Counted from the stretch's first letter, positions 30,311 through 40,565 are shown. The stretch: 64,000 nt of DNA from Rahnella ecdela (GCF_019049625.1 NZ_JAFMOY010000122.1:1-64000); one strand, 5' to 3'. The notes: generated by a model not told the origin, from the letters alone. Numbers and translations: made by a program.

Positions 30311-31569
30311 GTTTTAACACTATTTCTGTTATCGGCCTGGGTTACATCGGTTTACCTACCGCCGCCGCTTTTGCCTCCCGCCAGAAAAAAGTGGTGGGCG
30401 TAGATATCAATAAGCACGCCGTGGAGACCATTAACCGCGGGGCTATCCATATTGTTGAGCCGGATCTTGATGTGCTGGTAAAGCGTGCCGTTGACGAAGG
30501 TTTCCTGCGCGCAGTCACGCAGCCTGAACCTGCTGACGCTTTCCTGATTGCTGTCCCGACGCCATTTAAAGGCGACCACTTGCCGGATATGAAATTCGTC
30601 GAATCCGCCGCCCGCTCGCTGGCGCCGGCTCTGAAGAAAGGCGACCTGATTATTCTGGAATCCACTTCTCCGGTCGGGGCGACAGAGCAAATGGCGCAGT
30701 GGCTGGCAGAAGCCCGCCCTGATCTGAGCTTCCCTCAGCAGGCCGGTGAACAGTCTGATATCAACATTGCCTACTGTCCGGAGCGTGTTTTGCCGGGGCA
30801 GGTGATGGTTGAATTGATTAAAAATGACCGCGTGATTGGTGGCATGACCACGGTTTGTTCACAGCGTGCCAGCGATTTGTACAACATTTTCCTCGAAGGC
30901 GAATGCGTGATTACCAATTCCCGCACCGCCGAAATGTGCAAGCTGACCGAGAACAGTTTCCGTGACGTAAACATTGCCTTTGCGAACGAGCTTTCGCTGA
31001 TTTGCGATGCGCAGGGGATTAACGTCTGGGAACTGATCAGTCTGGCGAACCGTCATCCGCGCGTAAACATTTTACAACCCGGTCCGGGCGTTGGCGGCCA
31101 CTGTATCGCGGTTGATCCGTGGTTTATTGTGGCGCAAAACCCTGAGCTGGCAAGGATGATCCGCACGGCGCGCGAAGTGAACGACAGCAAGCCACACTGG
31201 GTAGTCGATCGTGTGAAAGCCGCGCTGGCTGATTGCCTGACCGTGACCGGTAAGCGGGCTGCCGACATCAAAATCGCCTGCTTCGGTCTGGCGTTCAAAC
31301 CGAATATCGACGATCTGCGTGAAAGCCCTGCAGTGGAAGTGACCCATCTGATTGCTGACTGGCACTCAGGAGAAACCTGGGCGGTTGAGCCTAATGTGCA
31401 TCAGCTTCCTGTTGCTCTCGCGGAAAAAGTCACCCTTCAACCGCTGGATCGTGCACTGAAAGAAGCCGATCTGTTGGTGATGCTGGTCGATCATAAATCG
31501 TTTAAAGCGATCCCCGCCGATCAGATCCAACAGTCATGGATTGTGGATACCAAAGGCGTATGGCGATAA
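30307..31569 (+). CDS. wecC: UDP-N-acetyl-D-mannosamine dehydrogenase
   Basis: A 420-residue NAD-dependent four-electron dehydrogenase that oxidises UDP-ManNAc to UDP-ManNAcA, the acidic sugar of ECA. It has the Rossmann motif [11 protein letters not shown] and the catalytic cysteine in [13 protein letters not shown] (about residue 262). The start at 30307 gives [10 protein letters not shown], as in E. coli. In E. coli the next genes are rffG and rffH; here the stop of wecC lies inside wecD and both genes are missing. Confidence 0.96.
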   Translation: MSFNTISVIGLGYIGLPTAAAFASRQKKVVGVDINKHAVETINRGAIHIVEPDLDVLVKRAVDEGFLRAVTQPEPADAFLIAVPTPFKGDHLPDMKFVESAARSLAPALKKGDLIILESTSPVGATEQMAQWLAEARPDLSFPQQAGEQSDINIAYCPERVLPGQVMVELIKNDRVIGGMTTVCSQRASDLYNIFLEGECVITNSRTAEMCKLTENSFRDVNIAFANELSLICDAQGINVWELISLANRHPRVNILQPGPGVGGHCIAVDPWFIVAQNPELARMIRTAREVNDSKPHWVVDRVKAALADCLTVTGKRAADIKIACFGLAFKPNIDDLRESPAVEVTHLIADWHSGETWAVEPNVHQLPVALAEKVTLQPLDRALKEADLLVMLVDHKSFKAIPADQIQQSWIVDTKGVWR

Positions 31570-32270
31570 ACCTGTCGTTGCGCGCCGTGCTTGAACCACT
31601 CGTCTGGGAGAGTGAATTCTTCCGGCTGAAAAGCGCGCGACTGACACCGGATACCGCAGCGACAGATATTACGACGCAGGCGCTGGATAACTATGCGCTG
31701 GTGCAGGCAAAAGTGGATGCATCAGAAACTCACGCGCTGGACGCGCTTTCGACGCTGGGTTTCCGGCTGGCAGAGGGTGAAACTGACCTTTGCGTGGCGG
31801 TAACTGCGCAGGATAACGCACTGATGTCAGGCCGTCTGGCGGTGACGGGAGATATTGCGGATGTGACGGCGATTGCCCGTCAGGCATTTCGCCTCAGCCG
31901 TTTTCGCGCGCCCTGGTATCAGCCGGATGACAGCGCGCGGTTCTACGCGATGTGGGCGGAAAAAGCGGTCCTTGGCACCTTTGATCACCTTTGCCTGTGG
32001 GCAGACGATGAACAGGGCAACGGACTGGGATTTGTTACCCTGCGGCGTCTTTCTGCAGATGAAGTAAGAATTGGTCTGCTGGCTGTGAAACCTGAGTTTC
32101 AGGGACAGGGAGCGGGCAAAAAGTTAATGGCGGCTGCGAAAAAATGGTGTGCTGAACAGGGCGTGACGCGATTGTATGTCGCCACGCAAACCAGCAATCT
32201 TGCGGCTTTGAATCTTTATCACGCCAGCGGTGGCAAAGTCATCCGCACGGCGTACTGGTTGTACAGGTGA
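31560..32270 (+). CDS. wecD: dTDP-fucosamine acetyltransferase
   Basis: A 236-residue GNAT-family acetyltransferase (224 in E. coli) that acetylates dTDP-4-amino-4,6-dideoxy-galactose with acetyl-CoA to give dTDP-Fuc4NAc. The acetyl-CoA loop is VKPEFQGQGAGKKLM, in the C-terminal half. The ATG at 31560 overlaps the end of wecC by ten bases; this choice gives [14 protein letters not shown], like the family N-terminus. It is co-translated with wecE, which starts four bases after its stop. Confidence 0.93.
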   Translation: MAINLSLRAVLEPLVWESEFFRLKSARLTPDTAATDITTQALDNYALVQAKVDASETHALDALSTLGFRLAEGETDLCVAVTAQDNALMSGRLAVTGDIADVTAIARQAFRLSRFRAPWYQPDDSARFYAMWAEKAVLGTFDHLCLWADDEQGNGLGFVTLRRLSADEVRIGLLAVKPEFQGQGAGKKLMAAAKKWCAEQGVTRLYVATQTSNLAALNLYHASGGKVIRTAYWLYR

Positions 32271-32274
32271 AACG

Positions 32275-33405
32275 ATGATCCCTTTTAATGCGCCACCGAT
32301 TGTGGGTACTGAAATTGATTTCATGCGCGAGGCGATGAGCAGCGGCAAACTGTGTGGCGATGGCGGATTTACCCTGCGCTGCCAGAAGTGGTTCGAACAA
32401 CGTTTTAACTGCCCGAAAGTTTTGCTGACCCCTTCGTGCACCGCTTCTCTGGAAATGGCGGCGTTATTGCTCGACATCCAGCCCGGCGACGAAGTGATCA
32501 TGCCGAGTTTCACCTTTGTCTCGACCGCTAACGCGTTCGTGCTGCGTGGCGCCAAAATCGTGTTTGTGGATGTCCGTCCGGACACCATGAATATTGATGA
32601 AACTCTGATTGAAGCGGCGATCACTGAGAAAACTAAAGTGATTGTTCCGGTGCATTACGCCGGAGTGGCCTGTGAAATGGACACTATTATGGCGCTGGCC
32701 GAAAAACATCATTTGTTCGTAGTGGAAGATGCGGCGCAAGGTGTGATGTCGACTTACAAAGGCAAAGCGCTGGGCACTATCGGTCACATCGGTTGTTTCA
32801 GTTTCCACGAAACCAAAAATTACACCGCGGGTGGCGAAGGCGGGGCAACGCTGATTAACGATCCGGAACTGATTGATCGCGCTGAAATCATTCGCGAAAA
32901 GGGCACCAACCGCAGTCAGTTCTTCCGCGGACAGGTGGATAAATACACCTGGCGCGATATCGGCTCCAGCTATCTGATGTCTGACTTACAGGCCGCGTAT
33001 CTGTGGGGAAATCTCGATGCCGCGGAAAAGATAAACCAGCGTCGTCTGAGTATCTGGAATCAGTATTACGAAGCGTTGCAGGATCTGGCCGATGCGGGCC
33101 GCGTGCAGTTGCCTTCAGTACCGCAAGATTGCGTGCAGAACGCCCATATGTTCTATGTGCGCCTGAACGATATCGAAGACCGCGACGCGTTTATTCGTCA
33201 CATGAAAGCGGCCGATATCCTGACCGTCTTCCATTACATTCCGCTGCACGCTTGTCCGGCGGGTGAAGATTTTGGTCGTTTCGCTGGCGTGGACCGCTTC
33301 ACGACAAAAGAGAGCGAACGTCTGGTGCGTCTGCCGTTGTTTTACAACATGACTGATGACACGCAGCGCACGGTAATTGCGGCTATGCTGCAATACTTCG
33401 CCTGA
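32275..33405 (+). CDS. wecE: dTDP-4-amino-4,6-dideoxygalactose transaminase
   Basis: A 376-residue DegT/DnrJ-family PLP aminotransferase that converts dTDP-4-keto-6-deoxyglucose to dTDP-4-amino-4,6-dideoxygalactose with glutamate. The cofactor lysine is in SFHETKNYTAGGEGG (near residue 181). The start at 32275 gives MIPFNAPPIVG, matching E. coli. Its substrate is normally made by RffH and RffG, whose genes are absent from this cluster. Confidence 0.96.
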   Translation: MIPFNAPPIVGTEIDFMREAMSSGKLCGDGGFTLRCQKWFEQRFNCPKVLLTPSCTASLEMAALLLDIQPGDEVIMPSFTFVSTANAFVLRGAKIVFVDVRPDTMNIDETLIEAAITEKTKVIVPVHYAGVACEMDTIMALAEKHHLFVVEDAAQGVMSTYKGKALGTIGHIGCFSFHETKNYTAGGEGGATLINDPELIDRAEIIREKGTNRSQFFRGQVDKYTWRDIGSSYLMSDLQAAYLWGNLDAAEKINQRRLSIWNQYYEALQDLADAGRVQLPSVPQDCVQNAHMFYVRLNDIEDRDAFIRHMKAADILTVFHYIPLHACPAGEDFGRFAGVDRFTTKESERLVRLPLFYNMTDDTQRTVIAAMLQYFA

Positions 33406-33406
33406 T

Positions 33407-34657
33407 ATGTCGCTGGCAAAAGCGTCCGTCTGGACCGCCGGTTCCACGCTGATTAAAATTGGTGCCGGGCTTCTGGTGGTGAAACTGCTGGCTGTGGCTT
33501 TCGGACCTGATGGTGTCGGGCAGGCGGGGAATTTCCGCCAGCTGGTGACGGTGCTTGGCGTGCTATCCGGCGCCGGAATTTTCAACGGCGTCACCAAATA
33601 CGTCGCCGAACATCATGAAAACCCGGAGCGGTTACATGCGGTTCTCGGCACGTCCTCCACGCTGATTTTAAGTTTCTCGACGGTGCTGGCGGCTGTTTTT
33701 CTGCTGGCCGCCGGACCGGTGAGTGTCGCGCTGTTCGGCCATGACCGCTATCAGGCGGTTGTCCGCTTTGTGGCTTTGATTCAGATGGGTATCGCCTACG
33801 CCAACTATTTCCAGGCGATCCTGAAAGGCTATCGCGATGCCATGGGCAACGCGCTGGCGGTGATCGGCGGCAGCCTGATCGGCCTTCTGGCCTATCTGCT
33901 GTGCTTTAAACTCGGCGGCTATGAAGGCGCGCTGGCCGGACTGGCGCTGGTGCCTGCGCTGGTTGTCCTGCCGGCGGGCGGTATGTTGTGGCGGCGAAAA
34001 TCCTTCCCGCTGCACTATTTAAAACCGGGCTGGGATCGTTTTATCGCCAGCCATCTTGGCAAATTTACGCTGATGGCGCTGATTACATCCGTTACCTTGC
34101 CGGTAGCGTATGTGATGATGCGAAACCTGCTGGCGGAACATTACAGCTGGAAAGATGTGGGGATCTGGCAGGGTGTGAGCAGTATTTCAGATGCCTATCT
34201 GCAGTTCATTACCGCCTCTTTCAGCGTATATCTGTTGCCAACATTATCGCGCCTGACCGACAAACGGGACGTCACGCGCGAGATAGTGAAATCGCTGAAA
34301 TTCGTTTTGCCTGCCGTGGCAGCGGTCAGTTTTACCGTCTGGCTGCTGCGGGACTTCGCTATCTGGCTGTTGTTTTCAAAACAATTTATCGCGATGCGCG
34401 ATTTATTCGCCTGGCAACTGGTCGGCGATGTGCTGAAAGTCGGCTCGTATGTTTTTGGGTATCTGGTGATCGCCAGAGCGTCATTGCGCTTTTACGTGCT
34501 GACTGAAATCAGTCAGTTCGCGTTACTGACAGGTTTCTCTCACTGGCTGATCCCGATACACGGTTCTCTTGGCGCAGCGCAGGCTTATATGGCGACCTAC
34601 ATCGTCTATTTCACCCTGTGTTGCACCGTATTTGTTATCTATCGTAGACGAGCATGA
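33407..34657 (+). CDS. wzxE: ECA trisaccharide-lipid flippase
   Basis: A 416-residue polytopic membrane protein of the MOP/Wzx superfamily with about 12 hydrophobic segments. It moves undecaprenyl-PP-linked ECA repeat units from the cytoplasmic to the periplasmic face. The start at 33407, one base after the wecE stop, gives [15 protein letters not shown], as in E. coli. It overlaps wecF by four bases. Confidence 0.95.
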   Translation: MSLAKASVWTAGSTLIKIGAGLLVVKLLAVAFGPDGVGQAGNFRQLVTVLGVLSGAGIFNGVTKYVAEHHENPERLHAVLGTSSTLILSFSTVLAAVFLLAAGPVSVALFGHDRYQAVVRFVALIQMGIAYANYFQAILKGYRDAMGNALAVIGGSLIGLLAYLLCFKLGGYEGALAGLALVPALVVLPAGGMLWRRKSFPLHYLKPGWDRFIASHLGKFTLMALITSVTLPVAYVMMRNLLAEHYSWKDVGIWQGVSSISDAYLQFITASFSVYLLPTLSRLTDKRDVTREIVKSLKFVLPAVAAVSFTVWLLRDFAIWLLFSKQFIAMRDLFAWQLVGDVLKVGSYVFGYLVIARASLRFYVLTEISQFALLTGFSHWLIPIHGSLGAAQAYMATYIVYFTLCCTVFVIYRRRA

Positions 34658-35736
34658 CAACGCTGATTCACGTTTTGGGATCTGACATTCCCCACCATAA
34701 TGTCACCGTACTGCGCTTTTTTAATGATGTGCTGGCCGGATGCGCGCCAGAAAAGCTGATTTGTCATTTTATGGTCGCGGCGGCGGATGCTTCGGCATTT
34801 GCAGAATTCACGCGTCTGGATATTCGTGTTTATCCGGATAAAAAGGCGCTGGCGTCGGCGGTGATTTCCCGCGCGCAGGACCGGACGCATCACTTATTCT
34901 TCCACGGTCAGTTTAACCCGACGCTCTGGCTGGCACTGCTGACTGGCAAAATTAAAGCACGGCAGGTCAGCTGGCATATCTGGGGTGCAGATCTCTATGA
35001 ATCGGCGGGCGGTCTGAAATACCGGCTGTTTTACCTCATGCGCCGGCTGGCACAGGGGCGTATCGGGCATGTTTTCGCGACCCGCGGAGACCTGATTCAC
35101 TTCCATCAGCGCCATCCCCGAGTGCCGTCTTCGTTGCTTTATTTCCCGACCCGGATGGATCCGGCGCTGACGCAGTCTGCGGATTTGCCAGAGCCGGAAG
35201 GACCGGTGACGGTTCTGGTCGGCAACTCCGGCGACCGGACTAACCGCCATATTGAAGCGCTGCGTTCGTTGCATCAGCAGTTCGGTGCTGATATCCGGGT
35301 GATTATCCCGATGGGCTATCCGGTCAATAATGACGCCTATATTGAACAGGTTCGCAGTGAAGCGTTAAAACTTTTTGCGCCTGAAAACATTGAACTGATG
35401 ACCGGCGCGATGGCGTTTGACGACTATCTCAATGTGCTGCGCCGCTGTTCGCTGGGGTATTTTATTTTCGACCGCCAGCAGGGCATTGGGACGCAGTGTT
35501 TGCTTATCCAGTTTGGTGTGCCATTTGTGGTCAGCCGTCAGAACCCGTTCTGGCAGGATCTGGCTGAGCAGCATTTGCCGGTACTGTTTTACGGGGATGC
35601 GCTGGATGCCAGAACAGTGGCAGAAGCGCGCCGCCAGTTACTGAGCGCAGACCGTGAAAATATCGCCTTCTTTAATCCGAATTACATTGCAGGCTGGCAG
35701 CAGGCCTTGCAGCTGGCGGCGGGAGACGCATCATGA
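34654..35736 (+). CDS. wecF: Fuc4NAc (ECA lipid III) transferase
   Basis: A 360-residue glycosyltransferase of family GT56 (359 in E. coli). It adds Fuc4NAc from dTDP-Fuc4NAc to lipid II to finish the ECA trisaccharide, lipid III. Conserved stretches include [29 protein letters not shown] and [17 protein letters not shown]. It overlaps wzxE upstream and wzyE downstream by four bases each. Confidence 0.94.
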   Translation: MTTLIHVLGSDIPHHNVTVLRFFNDVLAGCAPEKLICHFMVAAADASAFAEFTRLDIRVYPDKKALASAVISRAQDRTHHLFFHGQFNPTLWLALLTGKIKARQVSWHIWGADLYESAGGLKYRLFYLMRRLAQGRIGHVFATRGDLIHFHQRHPRVPSSLLYFPTRMDPALTQSADLPEPEGPVTVLVGNSGDRTNRHIEALRSLHQQFGADIRVIIPMGYPVNNDAYIEQVRSEALKLFAPENIELMTGAMAFDDYLNVLRRCSLGYFIFDRQQGIGTQCLLIQFGVPFVVSRQNPFWQDLAEQHLPVLFYGDALDARTVAEARRQLLSADRENIAFFNPNYIAGWQQALQLAAGDAS

Positions 35737-37112
35737 CGCTGACACAGCTGGGTGGCTTGTCACTGGTGTATGCATTCTCGCTGCTGTTCATTCTGACGCT
35801 GACGTATAAAGAGTTCCGCCGCGTGCGCTTTAACTTCAATGTCTTGTTTTCACTGCTCTATCTGCTGACTTTTTATTTCGGTTTCCCGCTGACCTGCCTG
35901 CTGGTTTTTCAGTTTGACGTAAAAGTGGTGCCGGTCGAAAACCTGTTGCAGGCCATGCTGGCAGCTACGTGTTTCTACGGTATCTACTACGTCAGCTATA
36001 AAACGCGGCTGAAGGCAAAGCGTGACGGGCCTTCGCGCCCGCTGTTTACCATGAACCGTGTGGAAACCCATCTCACCTGGATGATGCTGGCGCTGATTGC
36101 GGTGGTAACAGTGTCCATCTTCTTTATGCATAACGGTTTTTTGCTGTTTAAACTGAAATCTTACAGCCAGATATTTTCCAGCGATGTATCCGGTGTGGCG
36201 CTCAAACGCTTCTTCTACTTCTTTATTCCGGCCATGCTGGTGGTCTTTTTCCTTAAACCCGACGTGCGACGCTGGCTGTTTTTCCTCGCCAGTACCGTGG
36301 CGTTTGGTTTCCTGACCTATGTGATCGTCGGCGGAACCCGCGCTAATATCATTATCGCCTTCGCCCTGTTTTTATTTATTGGCATTGTCCGCGGCTGGAT
36401 CAGCTTGTGGATGCTGGCGGCGGCGGGGGTGCTGGGTATCGTCGGGATGTTCTGGCTGGCGCTTAAACGCTACGGTCTGAACGTCAGCGGTCCTGAAGCC
36501 ATTTATACGTTCCTTTATCTGACGCGCGATACGTTCTCGCCGTGGGAGAATCTGGGGCTGCTGCTGCAAAACTACGACAAAATCAGTTTTCAGGGGCTGG
36601 CGCCTATTGTGCGCGACTTCTACGTCTTTATCCCGAGCTGGCTGTGGCACGACCGCCCAAGCGTGGTGCTCAACACCGCCAACTATTTCACCTGGGATGT
36701 GCTGGATAACCATTCCGGACTGGCGATTTCGCCGACGCTGATTGGTTCCCTGGTTGTGATGGGCGGCGTGTGGTTCATCCCGCTGGGCGCTGTTGCCGTC
36801 GGTATGATCATCAAATGGTTCGACTGGTTATATGAAAAAGGCAAAGCAGACATCAACCGCTACAAAGCCGCTATCCTGCAAAGTTTTTGCTTCGGTGCGG
36901 TCTTTAATATGATTGTGTTGGCCCGTGAAGGCGTGGATTCCTTCTTTTCACGGGTGGTCTTTTTCTGCGTTGTTTTCGGGGCGTGTCTGGTAGTCGCTAA
37001 ATTGTTGTATTGGATGTTTGACGCCGCCGGACTGATACGTGTCAAAATACCCCGCAGAAAAAACCTCATGGAGCCGCTGGCAGTAAGGAAGAGTCATGAA
37101 TCTGGAGAATAA
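35733..37112 (+). CDS. wzyE: ECA polymerase
   Basis: A 459-residue integral membrane polymerase (450 in E. coli) with about 11 or 12 hydrophobic segments. It joins ECA trisaccharide units on the periplasmic face, with chain length set by WzzE. Recognisable family segments include [20 protein letters not shown] and [19 protein letters not shown]. The C-terminus is about nine residues longer than in E. coli and overlaps wecG by 17 bases. Confidence 0.94.
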   Translation: MTLTQLGGLSLVYAFSLLFILTLTYKEFRRVRFNFNVLFSLLYLLTFYFGFPLTCLLVFQFDVKVVPVENLLQAMLAATCFYGIYYVSYKTRLKAKRDGPSRPLFTMNRVETHLTWMMLALIAVVTVSIFFMHNGFLLFKLKSYSQIFSSDVSGVALKRFFYFFIPAMLVVFFLKPDVRRWLFFLASTVAFGFLTYVIVGGTRANIIIAFALFLFIGIVRGWISLWMLAAAGVLGIVGMFWLALKRYGLNVSGPEAIYTFLYLTRDTFSPWENLGLLLQNYDKISFQGLAPIVRDFYVFIPSWLWHDRPSVVLNTANYFTWDVLDNHSGLAISPTLIGSLVVMGGVWFIPLGAVAVGMIIKWFDWLYEKGKADINRYKAAILQSFCFGAVFNMIVLAREGVDSFFSRVVFFCVVFGACLVVAKLLYWMFDAAGLIRVKIPRRKNLMEPLAVRKSHESGE

Positions 37113-37836
37113 CGTTCCGCAATACGATATCCGCGGGATACGCCTTTGGGGCTTTCGTGATATGGCGCATTTTCTCGATTACCTTTTTGCCGGCCACAAG
37201 GTGAAAACTGGTGCGCTGGTGGCGATGAATGCCGAGAAAGTGCTCACCGTCGAAAGTAATCCGGAAATGAGCGAACTGATTGGCCGCGCGGAATACAAAT
37301 ATGCCGACGGTATCAGCATGGTGCGGGCTATCCGCCGTAAATACCCGCAGGCGCAGGTTTCCCGTATCGCCGGTGCTGATCTCTGGGAGGGCCTGATGGA
37401 ACGCGCCGGTCGTGAAGGAACGCCGGTATTTCTGATTGGCGGTAAACCTGACGTTCTGGCACAAACGGAAGAAAAGTTGCGCACGCAGTGGAACGTCAAC
37501 ATTGTCGGCAGCCAGAATGGCTACTTTACGCCTGAGCAGCGCGGCGCGTTGTTCGAACGCGTCAGAGGCAGCGGGGCCGCGATTGTGACGGTGGCGATGG
37601 GCTCACCGAAACAAGAAATCCTGATGCGTGATTGCCGTCTGGTTCATCCGGATGCGCTCTACATGGGCATCGGAGGCACCTATGACGTTTTCACCGGCCA
37701 CGTTAAACGGGCGCCGAAAATCTGGCAAAACATGGGGCTGGAATGGCTCTATCGTCTGATTTCACAGCCCAGCCGTTTGCGCCGTCAGCTCAAACTTCTC
37801 AAATTCGTTCGTTATTACTACACCGGTCGTCTGTAA
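37096..37836 (+). CDS. wecG: UDP-ManNAcA transferase
   Basis: A 246-residue GT26 (WecG/TagA/CpsF) glycosyltransferase, the same length as E. coli. It transfers ManNAcA from UDP-ManNAcA to lipid I, forming ECA lipid II. Hallmarks are [41 protein letters not shown] and [21 protein letters not shown]. It has AAGGAAG upstream and starts inside the end of wzyE. It is the last gene of the ECA operon; a GCCGTTCTGAA/TTCAGGACGGC hairpin at about 37845-37868 follows. Confidence 0.95.
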   Translation: MNLENNVPQYDIRGIRLWGFRDMAHFLDYLFAGHKVKTGALVAMNAEKVLTVESNPEMSELIGRAEYKYADGISMVRAIRRKYPQAQVSRIAGADLWEGLMERAGREGTPVFLIGGKPDVLAQTEEKLRTQWNVNIVGSQNGYFTPEQRGALFERVRGSGAAIVTVAMGSPKQEILMRDCRLVHPDALYMGIGGTYDVFTGHVKRAPKIWQNMGLEWLYRLISQPSRLRRQLKLLKFVRYYYTGRL

Positions 37837-38074
37837 CGAATTCGCCGTTCTGAATCTTCAGGACGGCGTGTCACCTCTCATTTCTTCATTTTTTGCCTGC
37901 CTTTACTACCCGCTCTGCATATCAATGCTTATCTTTCTCAATAGACGTTTGCAACTCTTCGGGAAATACGGAAACATAACGCCGTTTTTCCGCCCTATAC
38001 GGGCATTTTCATCATAAAAATAACATTCCGGTCCTTCCGGAAGGCAAACACAATTACAGAGAAATTGAGGATCT

Positions 38075-39469
38075 ATGGAGAATAAAGAAGAGAAGGGGGG
38101 TCTGCACCGGGGGCTTGAAGCGAGACATATCGAGCTGATTGCACTGGGCGGCACCATCGGTGTCGGATTATTTATGGGCGCGGCGAGCACCCTGAAATGG
38201 GCCGGGCCGTCAGTATTACTGGCGTACATTCTGGCCGGTGTATTTGTCTTCTTTATCATGCGCTCGATGGGCGAAATGCTCCATCTTGAGCCTGTCGCCG
38301 GTTCGTTTGCGGTATATGCGCATAAATATCTCGGGCCGTATTACGGCTATCTCACCGCATGGAGTTACTGGTTCATGTGGATAGCGGTGGGGATTTCCGA
38401 AATCACCGCGATTGGCGTTTACGCGCAGTACTGGTTCCCGGATTTACCGCAGTGGATCCCCGCGCTGGCGGCGGTCGCAATCGTTGCAGCAGCAAACCTG
38501 GCTGCGGTCAAACTGTATGGCGAAATGGAGTTCTGGTTCGCGCTGATCAAAATCACCACCATCATTGTGATGATCGTGGTCGGCCTGGCAGTGATTTTCT
38601 TCGGATTTGGTAATCACGGAGAAGCTGTTGGTTTTGCGAACCTAACGGCACACGGCGGTTTCTTTGCCGGTGGCTGGAAAGGTTTCCTGTTTGCGCTGTG
38701 TATTGTGGTGGCGTCCTACCAGGGCGTGGAACTGGTGGGGATCACCGCCGGTGAAGCGAAGAATCCGCAAGTTACGCTTAAACGTGCCATCAATAATATC
38801 CTGTGGCGTATTCTGATTTTCTACGTCGGCGCGATTTTCGTCATCATTACAATATTTCCGTGGAACGAAATGGGCACGCACGGCAGCCCGTTCGTGCTGA
38901 CGTTCGCGAAGATTGGTATCGCTTCAGCGGCAGGCATCATCAACTTTGTGGTGCTTACGGCAGCGTTGTCGGGCTGTAACAGCGGCATGTACAGCTGCGG
39001 GCGCATGCTTTATGCGTTATCGCAGAATCGTCAGTTGCCTGCGTTTCTGAGCAACGTCTCGAAAAGCGGCGTGCCGGTTTACGGGATTGCGATAACCATC
39101 TTGTGTCTGCTGGTCGGTTCATGTCTGAACTACATCATCCCGAATCCTGAGAAAGTCTTTGTGTACGTCTACAGCGCCAGCGTATTGCCGGGTATGGTGC
39201 CGTGGTTTGTGGTGCTGGTCAGTCAGCTGCGTTTTCGTGATGCGCATAAAGAGAAACTGAAAAACCATCCGTTTAAATCGATTCTCTTCCCTTATACCAA
39301 TTACCTGACGCTGATTTTCCTGGCGTGCGTGCTGGTGGGAATGGCAATTAATCCGGATACACGAGTTTCTTTACTGGTAGGCGGTATTTTCATCGCGGCG
39401 GTGTCGCTGATATACTTCGGCCTCGGTATGCACAAACGTGCCGCGCTGACGGTGGAAAAGACAAAATAA
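38075..39469 (+). CDS. yifK: Amino acid permease YifK (threonine/serine transporter, APC family)
   Basis: A 464-residue APC-superfamily transporter with about 12 membrane segments (461 in E. coli, also named ThrP). The N-terminus has [24 protein letters not shown], the substrate-binding glycine-rich region of this family, and [17 protein letters not shown] lies in segment 6. In E. coli it imports threonine and serine. It stands alone between the ECA operon and the tRNA cluster, with a long AT-rich leader and a GAGG ribosome-binding site. Confidence 0.93.
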   Translation: MENKEEKGGLHRGLEARHIELIALGGTIGVGLFMGAASTLKWAGPSVLLAYILAGVFVFFIMRSMGEMLHLEPVAGSFAVYAHKYLGPYYGYLTAWSYWFMWIAVGISEITAIGVYAQYWFPDLPQWIPALAAVAIVAAANLAAVKLYGEMEFWFALIKITTIIVMIVVGLAVIFFGFGNHGEAVGFANLTAHGGFFAGGWKGFLFALCIVVASYQGVELVGITAGEAKNPQVTLKRAINNILWRILIFYVGAIFVIITIFPWNEMGTHGSPFVLTFAKIGIASAAGIINFVVLTAALSGCNSGMYSCGRMLYALSQNRQLPAFLSNVSKSGVPVYGIAITILCLLVGSCLNYIIPNPEKVFVYVYSASVLPGMVPWFVVLVSQLRFRDAHKEKLKNHPFKSILFPYTNYLTLIFLACVLVGMAINPDTRVSLLVGGIFIAAVSLIYFGLGMHKRAALTVEKTK

Positions 39470-39562
39470 CGCTGTAAGTCATGGGTGGGGAAGGGAAGGC
39501 GTTTACTTTTAAGGCGTATTGGATAAAGCGTAATCAAACGCAATATTTCTGAAAAAAAGCAC

Positions 39563-39591
39563 TAGACAGCCAAGCGTTAAAACCGTAGTAT
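39563..39591 (+). promoter_or_regulatory. Promoter of the tRNA cluster
   Basis: TAGACA at 39563-39568 and TAGTAT at 39586-39591 are spaced 17 bases apart, followed by a C-rich discriminator. A GC-rich discriminator is usual for stringently controlled tRNA promoters. The predicted start is about 15 bases before tRNA-Arg. Confidence 0.7.
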
Positions 39592-39612
39592 CCCCACCCG
39601 CAACGGCGCTAA

Positions 39613-39689
<77 letters not shown>

Positions 39690-39756
39690 TTTAGTATGCG
39701 CTAGAGTTGCGGTGAAATGTTGAAGTCTGACAGTTCACGTTAGTAGTTAGAGATAT

Positions 39757-39833
39757 GGTGGCTATAGCTCAGTTGGTAGAGCCCTGGATTGTGATTCCAG
39801 TTGTCGTGGGTTCGAGCCCCATTAGCCACCCCA
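39757..39833 (+). tRNA. hisR: tRNA-His (GTG)
   Basis: A 77-base tRNA with the extra 5' G opposite C73 that marks tRNA-His, anticodon GTG and encoded CCA. It is second in the cluster. Confidence 0.97.
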
Positions 39834-39862
39834 CTCTAAAAATGATTTTGTGATTGTGACAT

Positions 39863-39948
39863 GCGATGGTGGCGGAATTGGTAGACGCGCTAGCTTCAGG
39901 TGTTAGTGTCCTTCGGATGTGAGGGTTCGAGTCCCTCCCTTCGCACCA
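39863..39948 (+). tRNA. leuT: tRNA-Leu (CAG)
   Basis: An 86-base tRNA with a long variable arm, anticodon CAG (loop TTCAGGT) and encoded CCA. The acceptor stem GCGATGG/CCTTCGC contains a T-T mismatch at the fifth pair. Confidence 0.96.
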
Positions 39949-40007
39949 CACACAAATTTCATTTAAATGATGCAGTTAGCATCAGAAAGTAGTAAGATGC
40001 ACGACAT

Positions 40008-40084
40008 CGGCGAGTAGCGCAGCTTGGTAGCGCAACTGGTTTGGGACCAGTGGGTCGGAGGTTCGAATCCTCTCTCGCCGACCA
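40008..40084 (+). tRNA. proM: tRNA-Pro (TGG)
   Basis: A 77-base tRNA with anticodon TGG (loop TTTGGGA) and encoded CCA. It is last in the cluster. Its final 18 bases plus the terminator behind it are repeated 163 bases downstream. Confidence 0.97.
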
Positions 40085-40090
40085 CATTTG

Positions 40091-40120
40091 AAAAACCTGC
40101 TTTTAAAGCAGGTTTTTTTT
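40091..40120 (+). terminator. First terminator after tRNA-Pro
   Basis: AAAAACCTGCTTT pairs with AAAGCAGGTTTTT and a run of eight T residues follows. It ends the four-tRNA transcript. Confidence 0.93.
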
Positions 40121-40253
40121 CGTCTGAAGTAAATGAGGATGAGAACCTCCGAAGGAGGTTTGAGCCGAGCGAAGCGAGACAACGTTGCTTTAGCAACGAC
40201 CCGCAGGGCAAGCATCGAAGATGCGCGTCATCCTCTCTCGCCGACCACATTTG

Positions 40254-40284
40254 AAAAACCTGCTTTTTTAAGCAGGTTTTTTTT
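40254..40284 (+). terminator. Second, duplicated terminator
   Basis: AAAAACCTGCTT pairs with AAGCAGGTTTTT and a T run. It is the repeat copy of the proM terminator and would catch read-through of the hairpin cassette. Confidence 0.9.
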
Positions 40285-40340
40285 CGTGTGTAGTATTCCA
40301 ACTCATCTTGTTGTTTATCCGCGACATTCCTCTGTATGCC

Positions 40341-40358
40341 TGTCTCTTTCAGGAGACA
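40341..40358. promoter_or_regulatory. Candidate GlrR site 1 upstream of glmZ
   Basis: TGTC-N10-GACA, an exact match to the GlrR (YfhA) consensus as I know it from glmY/glmZ studies. It lies about 208 bases before the glmZ start, a normal enhancer distance for a sigma-54 promoter. Confidence 0.7.
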
Positions 40359-40403
40359 CTTATCTTATTGATAATTAAAGGGTCACATAAGCTGACATTC
40401 AAA

Positions 40404-40421
40404 CGTCGTTTACCGGCGACA
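40404..40421. promoter_or_regulatory. Candidate GlrR site 2 upstream of glmZ
   Basis: CGTC-N10-GACA, one mismatch from TGTC-N10-GACA. It is 63 bases from site 1, which is six helical turns, so both would face the same side of the DNA. Confidence 0.6.
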
Positions 40422-40482
40422 GAATGGCGGTTAACCGTGTGATGCCGGCCTCCGGCAAAAACTAAGCGCCATAGCCTGATAA

Positions 40483-40495
40483 AATAAAGTCGTTA
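40483..40495 (+). promoter_or_regulatory. Candidate IHF site upstream of glmZ
   Basis: AATAAAGTCGTTA differs from the IHF consensus WATCAANNNNTTR at one position. It lies between the GlrR sites and the sigma-54 promoter, where DNA bending is needed. The surrounding sequence is AT-rich, so the match could be chance. Confidence 0.4.
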
Positions 40496-40529
40496 ATTAT
40501 TATATAAATAGAAAAATTTAAACAGATAC

Positions 40530-40559
40530 TTGCCATCCTGGCACGTGTCCTGCAATATT
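40530..40559 (+). promoter_or_regulatory. Overlapping sigma-54 and sigma-70 promoters of glmZ
   Basis: TGGCACGTGTCCTGCA at 40539-40554 fits the sigma-54 consensus (GG at -24, GC at -12) and would start at about 40565-40566. TTGCCA at 40530-40535 and AATATT at 40554-40559 (18-base spacer) form a sigma-70 promoter with the same start. Overlapping promoters of this kind are known for glmY/glmZ in several Enterobacterales. Confidence 0.8.
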
Positions 40560-40565
40560 CCCGCC

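Larger units (their letters stand above)
40067..40286 (+). repeat. tRNA-Pro 3'-end/terminator direct repeat enclosing a multi-hairpin cassette
   Basis: The segment 40067-40122 (last 18 bases of tRNA-Pro, ACATTTG spacer and intrinsic terminator) recurs at 40230-40286, offset by 163 bases, with 38 identical bases in a row and only small changes in the terminator loop. Between the copies lies a cassette with terminal inverted repeats GAGGATGA (40135-40142) and TCATCCTC (40228-40235). Inside are GAA-looped or short-looped hairpins such as AACCTCC-GAA-GGAGGTT, CGTTGCT-TT-AGCAACG and GCATC-GAA-GATGC. The second copy is not a complete tRNA. The layout recalls the rtT repeats behind E. coli tyrT. Confidence 0.9.

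Noticed and set aside
40230-40247. A second tRNA-Pro gene
   Set aside because: Only the last 18 bases of the tRNA are present; the upstream part does not fold into a tRNA.
40381-40397. A third GlrR-like site (GGTC, nine bases, GACA)
   Set aside because: The spacer is nine rather than ten bases and the left half has a mismatch, so it does not fit the motif.
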